NCBI RefSeq assembly: GCF_024749045.1
Contig: NZ_CP087184.1
Coordinates: 806,001-870,000, forward strand
DNA: 64,000 nucleotides
Reading direction: 5' to 3'
Source of the DNA: Pseudomonas sp. B21-028
Lineage (GTDB): Bacteria; Pseudomonadota; Gammaproteobacteria; Pseudomonadales; Pseudomonadaceae
Part shown: positions 1 through 9,300 of the stretch, in pieces
Layout: each line of letters opens with the position of its first letter
Numbering within the stretch: position 1 is the stretch's first letter
The notes under the pieces: model-generated
What the model saw: the letters and a program-made list of their open reading frames with translations, nothing else
The model's database searches: none
Told to the model about the DNA's origin: nothing
Made by a program: the position numbers and the translations under genes

Positions 1-1913
1 ACCATGCAATAGAGGTTCAACCCATCCACGGCCCCCGCCGGGTCGGGGCTGATCCAGCGTTGCAGCCACGGCGCATAGTACCGTTGCCCGTAATAGTACA
101 GCCCGCTGGCGTCGCGCTCCTTGCCGGAGTAGCGGAGGGTCCGGTAGTCGGCTTCCACGGCCGAACGGGATGCCAGCCAAGCGGTGCCACCATAGGGCAG
201 GTAGCTTTCCTGGCTGATCAGGTCGCCCTGGTCGTCGAGTTCCAGTGAGCTGGAGCCCAGATGGTCGCCAAGGCTGTAGCGCATCTGGTTGGTGGCGATA
301 CCGGACGGTCGGCCTTCGGTCCAGTGCAGATAACGCACGTTGAAGCGACCGACTTGCAGGGTGATGACTTCCAGGCGTTCGTTGTGGCGGCGGTGAATTT
401 CCAGCTCTGGCAGGTAACGGACCTCACGGGTGTGGGTGACCGTCGCGGTGTGGGTGGTCCAGGTCTTGCGCACCCGTTGGCCGGCGTTATCGTAGTGATA
501 GCGTTCAACGTCATTGGGCGCGTTTTCGCGCTGGACCAGCACCACGCTGTCGAGTTGGTTGCGGCTGTTCCAGGCCAGCACCTGACCCGGTGACAGCGCC
601 TGCTGGTTGCCATGGGCATCGACGTCCACCCTGACATCGGCCGACGACTGACCCGTGTTCCACGACAGGAGGCGATTGCTCGTGGCGCTGATATTCAATG
701 TCCGGGTGTAGTTATTGCGGTCGCGAACATGGCGCAGTTCGGTCAGGTTGCCGCCGGCATCGTATTCGTAGTGCTCGGTGTAGTTGAACAATTGAACGGC
801 GTCGATGGGTGCCGTGAAGGACGCAGGCGTCAGGCCTGCGGTTTCACGCCCCGTCGCGCTGACCAATTGATAAAGGCTGTCGTAGGTGAATGCGCTGATG
901 GCTTCGACCCGCTGGTTACTGCCGAACCGCGCCGGTTGGGCCTTGTCTTCGATATGCGTCACGTTACCCACCGGGTCGTAGGTGTAGCGCAGGTCCTGCA
1001 AGGTTCTGGCGGACAGGGACGCGCGAAGGGCGGTCAGGCGGCCGTTGGCGGGATCGAACACGGCGCGACTGATGACACCGTTGCCGGCCGTCTGGGTTTC
1101 GACCTGGCCGAACGCGTTGTAGGTGAGGTGGCTGACGATGGTTTGTTCGGTGGTGGCATCTCTGGTCTTCAGGCTCACGGAACGGAGTTGGCCTGCGAGG
1201 TCGAACGCATAGCGCCGTTGGTGCTGCGCCGCATCGGACTGTTGGATGATCTGCGCAAGTGCGTCGTAGCACCAGCTCGTGGTATGACCGGCACCTTTTT
1301 CCAGCAGCAGGTCACGGTCGTTTTCCTCTGTTGGCCAGTCGGCTGGTCCAGCGTCGGCGCGCATATGCCTTGTCTTGCGCAAAGGTGCGGCGCAGAGCGC
1401 ATAGCCATGGGTGAACAGGGTGCCCGCGCTGTCATCGTGACGAACCAGGGCCCCGCACAGGTTGTGCGCGGCGGACGTCGGCGAACTGTCCCCGTAGCGC
1501 AGGCATTCGACCGTACGCGGATTCTGTCCCGGCGTTTGCTCGCGCAGGACGATCGGCCGCAATTGATTGTCGAAGGTCGTCTGCCAATGATTCCCCCGTT
1601 GATCCCAACTGCGCAGTAACTGCCCGGCATCGCCCGGCAGGTTCAGGCGCCACCCGGCGTCGACGCTGTTCACCCGTAGGGTCTTGCCGGACAGGCTGTA
1701 GGCGGTTTTAAGGTTGGGCTCGGGTGCGTCGATAAGCAGCCGGGCGTCCCATTGCGCCACCCGTTGTCCGGCCTCATCGTAGTGGTGTCGGGTAATACGT
1801 GCCTGGCATTGTTCGTCCGCGTTGCGCCGGTAATAAGCCACCTGTCGCACGGGCAGGCCGCGGCTGTCGATGACATTGATCGTGGGTGTCCTGTGATGAA
1901 GGCGGGCGTTCAT
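1..1913 (-). CDS. tccC: TccC-type RHS-repeat toxin subunit, 3' end outside window
   Basis: The frame opens at the ATG on 1913-1911 and stays open to the window edge (about 637 residues seen). The protein begins MNARLHHRTPTINVIDSRG, typical of TccC (the C subunit of Tc toxins). RHS/YD repeats follow (for example YDAGGNLTELRH and YDNAGQRVRKTW). The RHS core then appears near residues 560-630, with YLPYGGTAW, YSGKERDASGLYYYGQRYY and SPDPAGAVDGLN. In this family the B and C subunits form a closed shell around the C-terminal toxin, which is cut off after the core. That variable tip lies beyond base 1, so the toxic activity cannot be named. The start overlaps the tcdB stop in an ATGA, indicating translational coupling. 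Confidence 0.9.
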   Translation of the reverse strand, partial: MNARLHHRTPTINVIDSRGLPVRQVAYYRRNADEQCQARITRHHYDEAGQRVAQWDARLLIDAPEPNLKTAYSLSGKTLRVNSVDAGWRLNLPGDAGQLLRSWDQRGNHWQTTFDNQLRPIVLREQTPGQNPRTVECLRYGDSSPTSAAHNLCGALVRHDDSAGTLFTHGYALCAAPLRKTRHMRADAGPADWPTEENDRDLLLEKGAGHTTSWCYDALAQIIQQSDAAQHQRRYAFDLAGQLRSVSLKTRDATTEQTIVSHLTYNAFGQVETQTAGNGVISRAVFDPANGRLTALRASLSARTLQDLRYTYDPVGNVTHIEDKAQPARFGSNQRVEAISAFTYDSLYQLVSATGRETAGLTPASFTAPIDAVQLFNYTEHYEYDAGGNLTELRHVRDRNNYTRTLNISATSNRLLSWNTGQSSADVRVDVDAHGNQQALSPGQVLAWNSRNQLDSVVLVQRENAPNDVERYHYDNAGQRVRKTWTTHTATVTHTREVRYLPELEIHRRHNERLEVITLQVGRFNVRYLHWTEGRPSGIATNQMRYSLGDHLGSSSLELDDQGDLISQESYLPYGGTAWLASRSAVEADYRTLRYSGKERDASGLYYYGQRYYAPWLQRWISPDPAGAVDGLNLYCM

Positions 1914-4900
1914 GCCTCACCTCCGGCGGCCGACATGACCTCTTGCAGGGTGTCGTTCTCGTCTTCCTCGACGGTGTACCAGGGATGGCGCGTGTGACGG
2001 CGCATGTAGCAGAGGCCATTTTTCCTGGCGAGAAGCCGGTGGCTGGGGCGTCCGAGGGGGTCGTAGAACTGCTGGTCGAAATGCCCGGACTGGCGCAGGG
2101 ACACATCGTTGATGTGGCAGTGCCGATCGGCAAAATAAGGACGGTAGATGCGGACCGCCAGTCCCTTGCTGTTGTATTCCACCCGCTCGCTGACACGCCA
2201 GCGGACTGTGGCGATCTGCTCTTTTGGCTTTCCATCCACCAGCACCAGACCGCCCTTGGCATCGACGACATAGGCCATGCCCGACTCCACGCGTTGCTTG
2301 CTTTGCAACGTTCGGCCGAAGCCATCGAAGCTGTTGATGGCGATGTGGATCTGTTGCTGCTCATCGTCGGGATAACGATCGGCGACCAGGGTCGCGACGT
2401 GCACGGGTTCACGTGTCGAGGCCTCGAGTTCGTCTTTCAACTTCAGCTCATCGACCGAAAATACCTGGAGCGCCGACAGCCGCGTTCGGGCCGACGCGCA
2501 GATGTGCCCGCCGGGTAACAGGTCACCCTGGGTCACGCAACGGGTCAGCCAGTCGCTGTCCGCCAATGCTGCCGCCGATACACTACCCATCCAGCTGAAG
2601 GGCGCGTAATAGCTGGCCGTCGCGGCACCCTGCACGGCGTCCTTTGGCTGGCCGACCGCCTCTGCCGGACGGCTGAACGAAGGCTGTTTGAACTGCGCGA
2701 GCGGTTTGAAGCCCACGCGGATGTTGTATTCATCCCCATAAAAGGACGTGGCCAGGACCTGGCCGAAAGCATCGTACAGGCCTTCCTGTACGTTACCGTT
2801 GGGGTCGACGATGCGCAGGGGCTGGAATGCGCGGTAATCGTGGACCGCGTGGGTGGTACAGCCGTCCGGTAGTTTGAAGGCGGTGACGAAACAGGCGTAC
2901 TTGTCGTAGCGGATCTCGGACACTCCGTGGCTTTGGCTCGGCTGTACGGTCAGGGTCTTGTAGAAACCCTCCAGTGGCGCATAGGTCGCGAAGCCGCTTT
3001 TGACTGACCAGAGTTTTCTCGGAGGCAGGGTCGCGGGAAGAAAATCGGTCATTCGGTGATAACCCATGTGTTCCAGTTCTTTTTCTTTGGGGCGTTTGTC
3101 CTCCGGCAGTAACCGGAAGACATCCAGGGCGGTTTCATCCAGCTCGGCACTTTCCAGGTGGCCGGCCAAGGCCTGCAGATCCGCGACGCCATCCGGCAAG
3201 GTGGTTGCGCTCGACGCGTCTTTGTAGCGCTGCACGGAGAGGCCGGTCAGCACGCCTTGGGTTTTCCAGGCGGTTTGCCGCAGGCGTTCGTTGAGGTGTT
3301 CGAAAGAGAGGTCCCGTGGCGCCAGCCCTCCCTCTTCAGGAGCCTTGGGGCATTGCCATGCCTGGGTGCGCTGGCGATACGGCAGGCCGAGTCGCCATTG
3401 CCGGGGGGCTTGCAGGTGGATGAACTCGGCGCGGGTTTCGTTCAGGTGGTAGAGCTGCTGCGCCGGATCATGCGCATCGCGCCACCACTGCTGCTGGTCG
3501 GCGTCGCTGAAGGGGGGACTATCGCTGATGGTTTTCCGGCGGGCGTAATGGATGTCCACAGTGTGGGTCAGAGCACCGTACAGATCGTGTTGCAGGTTCA
3601 AGGTGTGCCGGCATTGCGGGTCATCGGCAAGGCCTTCGTACTGGTAGGTGATGGTCTCCAGCAGCAGCGGCAACATCCTGGCATGACGCCGGACGCTGTC
3701 GGGTGCTTGCAACAGGCGGAGCCCATGACGGTTTTCCTGAACCGAATACAAGGTGGCGGTTTTCAGCTGCCTATCGACGCCGAAGACCTCGCTTCGCAGC
3801 AAGCGACCAGACAAGGCGCGGGCCATTTCCAGATCGGTCGTTGCGTCTGACGAGGCGATGATCCGGTCTTGCTGCGACTCCGTCTGGTATTGGCACAGCA
3901 GTGTCTTGCCGAGAGGCAGGGCTTCCTTGTCTGCGCGGCTGTAACCATTACGTGGCAGATTCACCTTGCACCCGGTATGAAACCAGGTTTTTTTCAAGCA
4001 TGTTGCCGTGAAGTCCTGGATGTCGGTTTGCAGCAACAGACCAAAGCCACGAAATTCCCGTTCGGTGCCGTCGTAATAGCCTTGGCGATAGGCGAATTCC
4101 TGGGTCAGCCGATTGCCGGTCGTTTCGTCCAGTTGGGTTTGGCTGCAAACCAGGTGCAGGGCCAAGGGCAGGCGACAGGTGAGCGGGGTCTTGGCCGCTA
4201 CCCTCTCATGTTTTTCGTCCAGCCACTCCTGCGCCGAGCTGCGGTAGCTGATGCGATGGTCGGCACCCATGTTGTTGTTGGTGGCGGTGAGCAGATAGGG
4301 TTTGGCGCTGACGAAGTCGTAGTGCCAATGTTGCGACCGCATGTACGGTGAACTCAGGATCAGGCTGGAGCAGCCGAGCCCTTGCAGGTCGGCGACGCTC
4401 ACTTGGCACAAAGGGTCGTAGCGCAACTTTTGCGGCCAAGGCAGCGCGACTGCAGGGCCGAAACCATGACCGCAGCGGTTCATGAAGATCAGTGCCTGAT
4501 CCGCTTGCAGATAGATGAGGTCGACGGCGCCGGAACCATCCAGGTCTGCCAGGCGTATACGCGAGGCGTCGAAGCTTTCGTAGGCAAGCCCGGGGAAGTC
4601 CAGCGTCCTGCCCTGGCCGAAACGTCCGCGTCCGAGGTTTGGCCAGCACTTCACTTCGTTATGACGAATGCGCACCAGGTGCTGCTGGCCGCTGCCCAGA
4701 ACATCGCTGAAAGCCACCAGCTCGCCGGGAGAGCCGGTGAATACGGGCAGGGCGTCTTCATGCTCCTCTCGAGGCACCTCGAATGGCGGTGAAAAGCCGT
4801 ACTTTCGTTGGTTGGCGTACAGGCGAACGCTGCGCGGGCCGATCAACGCCAGGTCGCCGAGGCCGTCGCCCATCAGATCGGCCAAGTGCCCTTGAGGACT

Positions 4901-6358
4901 GAAAAACTCTGGGGTAAAAGCATCGAACGTGGCGAAGTCCGACCAGCTTCGATCGGCACCGAGGGAGAAGAAACCGCTCACTTGCGGCCGGGCGACGAGC
5001 CAGTCCAAGCGGCCGTCACCTGTGAGGTCGCTCAGTGCCTGCCGCACCGGCGTTGCAGTGTCGGTCACCGGAATGTTGGGAAGCGTTCGCCACGGTGCGT
5101 AGACCACGTCGTTGCCTTTGGTCCTGGCGCGCACGGGTTCGCGGTAATGCCAGCCTTTATCGGTACGATGGAGTACGCCCGGCAGACCTTCGCCGTACAG
5201 ATCCACCAGTTGATAGGTGTGGCCGTCGTCGAGCCCCGGCATGTCCGGGAAACGCCGCCAGGCGAGTGGCTCAGGCGCAAGCCTGAACTCGCTGTAGCTG
5301 AACTCGACGGGAGGGCGGCTCTCGGTGGTTTCTCCTTCGCCGAACGCCTGTTCATGGGCAGCGCTCAAGTGCTGATAGCCCAAGGACGTTTGGCGATAAT
5401 CAAGCAGCAGGCGCCGCACCAGGACGGGAGCCGCGCCCAACTCATCGGGGAAACGGTGAAACATCAGGACCTGGCGGCACAACCGTTCGGTGCGGACTTC
5501 AAAACCGTAAGCGAAGCTGGAAAACCCATCTCCACGGGGCTGCCACTGCTGGCCCTCATACAGTGGTTTTTCTGTATATGCGGTGGTCCGTTCGCCGTAG
5601 TCGAACACCAGTTCGAAGTGCCATTGCACGGGCGCGAGCCGATCCGCGGTCCATGAGTAGAGATGCGCGTCGGCCTTGAAGTTGCCATAGCTGACCTGGC
5701 TCAAATAGCGTTGAGCGGTGGCGTCTGACTGGTATTGGTAAAGAATGTGTTCGCCGTGGGCGTTCAGGCTCTCCTCCAGTAGCCATTCGCCGACACGGTC
5801 CGCATCCTGGGGATCGGCCCGACGCGATGCCGGGCTCTTTCCAAACAGGTGAAGGCTGCCGTCGGCGGCGTGTACCAGCCAGAAACCAGCCTTATCGTTT
5901 TGCGAAGACCAATGTTCAATGCGGTCGAAGCGGCTTTCGGTCCTGGGAAAATGTCGGGTGACGGTGTAGGTCGTGCCCAGGTCCAGATCGTTGTAATGGT
6001 CGATATGGGTCGAGACGGTGACGTCTTGCGAATCACGCTCGGGTAGCCATGTCACGCCGGCGGGGCCGACGATCTCGTCATCCTCGGCATAGGTCGGTAC
6101 GCCCTTGCTGGTGCGTCGCGCCACGCTGGGTAATGACAGCCCCCAGCCGATGCCGAACACACCGTTGCCGAGCGAGCTGGCATAGTTCAGGGATAAGGGC
6201 GGCGCAAAGCCGCGCCCCGGTGAAATGGGCAAGGTAATCTCATAGGAAGCCGTGCCGTGGGCGCCGACGGGGTTCCAGCCTTTGCCGATGCTTTGAATGG
6301 CACCACCGCCCTTGGGCAGTGAGGGCGCGGCGACCGGCAGTGGGGATTGTTCATTCAT
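1910..6358 (-). CDS. tcaC: TcdB/TcaC-type Tc toxin B subunit
   Basis: A protein of 1482 aa, the usual length of TcaC/TcdB (about 1480). The N-terminal SpvB-like domain covers roughly residues 10-330, from SIGKGWNPVGAHGTASYEI through the ISPGRGFAPPLSLNY motif. VCBS/FG-GAP-like propeller repeats follow at about 370-650 (DLTGDGRLDWL, DLMGDGLGDLAL, DLDGSGAVDLIY). The TcdB middle domains lie near 660-1000, with REFRGFG at about 740. In Tc complexes this subunit binds the A pentamer through its propeller and, with TccC, forms the toxin cocoon. Both ends overlap neighbouring genes by ATGA, so tcaB, tcaC and tccC are probably one coupled transcript. Confidence 0.93.
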   Translation of the reverse strand: MNEQSPLPVAAPSLPKGGGAIQSIGKGWNPVGAHGTASYEITLPISPGRGFAPPLSLNYASSLGNGVFGIGWGLSLPSVARRTSKGVPTYAEDDEIVGPAGVTWLPERDSQDVTVSTHIDHYNDLDLGTTYTVTRHFPRTESRFDRIEHWSSQNDKAGFWLVHAADGSLHLFGKSPASRRADPQDADRVGEWLLEESLNAHGEHILYQYQSDATAQRYLSQVSYGNFKADAHLYSWTADRLAPVQWHFELVFDYGERTTAYTEKPLYEGQQWQPRGDGFSSFAYGFEVRTERLCRQVLMFHRFPDELGAAPVLVRRLLLDYRQTSLGYQHLSAAHEQAFGEGETTESRPPVEFSYSEFRLAPEPLAWRRFPDMPGLDDGHTYQLVDLYGEGLPGVLHRTDKGWHYREPVRARTKGNDVVYAPWRTLPNIPVTDTATPVRQALSDLTGDGRLDWLVARPQVSGFFSLGADRSWSDFATFDAFTPEFFSPQGHLADLMGDGLGDLALIGPRSVRLYANQRKYGFSPPFEVPREEHEDALPVFTGSPGELVAFSDVLGSGQQHLVRIRHNEVKCWPNLGRGRFGQGRTLDFPGLAYESFDASRIRLADLDGSGAVDLIYLQADQALIFMNRCGHGFGPAVALPWPQKLRYDPLCQVSVADLQGLGCSSLILSSPYMRSQHWHYDFVSAKPYLLTATNNNMGADHRISYRSSAQEWLDEKHERVAAKTPLTCRLPLALHLVCSQTQLDETTGNRLTQEFAYRQGYYDGTEREFRGFGLLLQTDIQDFTATCLKKTWFHTGCKVNLPRNGYSRADKEALPLGKTLLCQYQTESQQDRIIASSDATTDLEMARALSGRLLRSEVFGVDRQLKTATLYSVQENRHGLRLLQAPDSVRRHARMLPLLLETITYQYEGLADDPQCRHTLNLQHDLYGALTHTVDIHYARRKTISDSPPFSDADQQQWWRDAHDPAQQLYHLNETRAEFIHLQAPRQWRLGLPYRQRTQAWQCPKAPEEGGLAPRDLSFEHLNERLRQTAWKTQGVLTGLSVQRYKDASSATTLPDGVADLQALAGHLESAELDETALDVFRLLPEDKRPKEKELEHMGYHRMTDFLPATLPPRKLWSVKSGFATYAPLEGFYKTLTVQPSQSHGVSEIRYDKYACFVTAFKLPDGCTTHAVHDYRAFQPLRIVDPNGNVQEGLYDAFGQVLATSFYGDEYNIRVGFKPLAQFKQPSFSRPAEAVGQPKDAVQGAATASYYAPFSWMGSVSAAALADSDWLTRCVTQGDLLPGGHICASARTRLSALQVFSVDELKLKDELEASTREPVHVATLVADRYPDDEQQQIHIAINSFDGFGRTLQSKQRVESGMAYVVDAKGGLVLVDGKPKEQIATVRWRVSERVEYNSKGLAVRIYRPYFADRHCHINDVSLRQSGHFDQQFYDPLGRPSHRLLARKNGLCYMRRHTRHPWYTVEEDENDTLQEVMSAAGGEA

Positions 6359-9300
6359 TGCACACCTCCGCCGACCCTGGCGGTATAGCTCACGTGCACA
6401 ATGATGTCGGTCAGCGATTCAAGCAGGTCCTTTTGGGCCTCGGGGTTCGGGAAGGTCAACTGCCATTTGGAAATGGCACCGGTGTATTCGAACGGCAGGT
6501 AGCGCTCATCGTTGAAACTCAGGGTAAACAGTCCGTTGTCGTCGATCCCTGTCGAAAGGGCGATCTGCTGGTTGGCGCGCCGGCTCTCCATGGCCTTACC
6601 CCGGTCACCTGGCGACAAAAACACCGTGCTGGCGGTTTGGGTCAGCGTGGCCCGGATGTTTTCATAAGGGCCGACGACGGCCGGCAAGGTCACGCTGATG
6701 GTCTTGATGCGCCGCAGGTAGTGCTGCTGGTTCTTGTAATCGTCTTCGAATAACTGATGGGTCAGCTCGAACTCACATCCTCCTTTTTTCAGGTCGTCCC
6801 GCATCTCTGGCCATTCCTTGTTCAGGTGGCTGGTAGCGGTTTGGCGCTTGAGTTGTCGCAGCGATACCGTTTTGTGAATCTCCAGCTCCCGCTTGTGACG
6901 TTGCAGGTACCCGGCGTGCATGTTCAGCAGGTTCAGCTTCAGCAACTCGCCCGCGCCGAGCCCTCGATAGGTCGTATGCCATGCCCCCGGTTGAATGAAG
7001 CGGCTGTTGAAGTCGGCGGTCTCGTACCGCCAACAGGCTTCGGCGGCCAGGCACAGGCTCAGGGTCGCGTCGTAGGCCTGGCGATAGACCATGGCCAACT
7101 GGCTGTTGAGCCATTGGTACAGTTGCGTCCTGGTGAAGCGCTTGCCGAGGAAGTCGTAGTTGGCCTTGGCCTGGCCCAGGGTCGCTTCCGCCAGGCGCAG
7201 TTGCAGGCGGGTGGCGGTTTCCTGCTCAGTGAAATGCGCCAGTTGCGCGTCGATCTGGGCCAGTTCGAGCCGTGACTGATCGTAGGCGTGATGCCATTCA
7301 TCCCGACGGCGATCGAATATGGCCTGACGGTCGAGTTGGGCCGCTACCGTACGGCTGATGATCGCGGCGCTGTGGGCGGCGGCGGAGGCTGCGAGCGCCG
7401 GGCCTTCCCAACGGCTGCCGCCAATGCAGACCCCCGCAATGTTCGGCGCCATCATCAGCCCCGCCGCCGCGATTTGGCAGGCCATTGCGCCGGCCTCCAA
7501 GGTGCCGCTGGCCACGTAGAAGTAGCTGGCCTGTGTTTCGGTGTCACTAAGGCCATCGTCCAGCAGTTTTTTGTAATGGGTGCTGCGGTTTTGAACAATG
7601 GCCTGGCTGGCCAGCAGTGCCTGGCGGTTTTGACGCTCGATGTTCAAGGCCTGGCGTTGCAAGTCCAGCGAGACTTTTGCCAGATCCCAGGCTTGCTGTT
7701 GTTGCAACACCTGCAACTGAGTCTGTTCCTTGCGCTCGATCAGCGACAGCAGCAGGGTGCCGAACTGGCTGAGGCTTTCCACGGCGTTCTGGGCATGGTT
7801 GTGCATGACGGTGAAGCGGTAGTGGGGAATGGCGACGCTCGGCAGGCCTGTCGACGAGCTATCCGAGAGGCTCTGGGCATTGGCGCTGAGGAGGGCACGA
7901 GGGTCCAGCGGCGCCGCGATGACCGGTAGATGCAGCGGCTTGCCGGCGATATCGAGGTTATGTCGCAGGTTATGCAGGCGACTTTCGGTCAGGTCCCAGC
8001 ACCTGAGCAATTGCGGATTGAACGGCAGATGCAAGTACGGGCTATCGATAGCCGGCAGGGTCGAGCGCGAGCTGCCTTCGTGAAGGACCAGCGCGCGGTT
8101 GTCGGTCAGGCGGGTCACCGAGTACTCAAAGGTGCGCAGGTCGTCATCGGGGGTATCGACCAACGTTTGCAGGCTGATGGCCGTCCAGGGATTGGCCAGT
8201 CGCACGACAGGGCGTGGGCCCAGCAGGTCGAGCACGCGCACGTACCAGAGCTTCGCCTCGCTGAGACCGTCGGGCGTCATTGCGCGGTATGCGGCATCGC
8301 CTCGGTTGATCAGGATGTCCAGGTACAGAAAGTACAGCGCCTTGCAGAAGTGCACGGGATGACTGAGGGCAATCTGGTGCGGATCATGGGGCGTCTGATT
8401 GGCGTACGACGGCACACTGTTATCGATCAGGGGCGCACTCCTCCAGCACTCCTCCCTGTTGCGACCCGGGTCGAAGGTGTAGCGCAGCCAGCGTTCGGCG
8501 TCCTCGTACTGATGCTCGACATTCAAGCGATGGGCGACCAGCCATGGCACATGGAGGAACAGTTCGGTGAAGTAACGGCCATAAGCGCCATGAAAATCCA
8601 TCGTGATGCTCGAGTCGTTGGGTATCGAGGGTTCCTGCAGGTGTTGGGTCGTCCAGTCGAACAGCTCATCGAGGCTGTTTTCGGTGCGCCGGATCAGTTC
8701 GGCGGCGAACACGGTATTCAAGCGGATCGGCGGACGCCGTCGGCTGGAGGCGTCACTGGTTTTGATTGCGGACTTGGCGAAATCGATGAACTGGGTGGTT
8801 CCCAGGCCGGGTGTCGTGGCCTGGGTAATTTCTGGCGGTTGCTGGCTTTTCACCAGACGTTTCAGCGTGATGGCCCTGAGGACGGAGTAGAGCTTTTTTG
8901 TCGGTTCGAAGGGGTGGACGAACGCCACCCCGAGAATAAGGGGGGTGCCATCGTCACCGGGATCGGTGTCGGGCCATTCGAAATCAAAGGACGGCGCCAA
9001 ATGCTCGGCGGGAATGGACTCGGCCACGACGCTCAGGTCTTCGTAGGTCAGCGGCCGGTCCAATGAGGCCGATGGTTGACGGAAGACGACATACTGCTTG
9101 TCCAGCGGCTCATCACAGAGAACGGTGATGCGCTCCACGTCAAAAGGTTCTGCATGCTCTGTCTGCAGGGTCAGGGTTTCCGACCCAGTGGCGGAGGAAG
9201 AGCTTCTATTCATACGCCGGCTGATTTTGATCAGGTGTCTGACGGCATCCGTGGAAATGAATTTTCCTTCAAGGCTGGTCCGGCTGGAGAGACTGATGTT

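Noticed and set aside
612..1619. 335-residue plus-strand open frame
   Set aside because: It is the antisense shadow of the tccC RHS gene; its composition is Gly/Arg/Val-rich and it has no domain.
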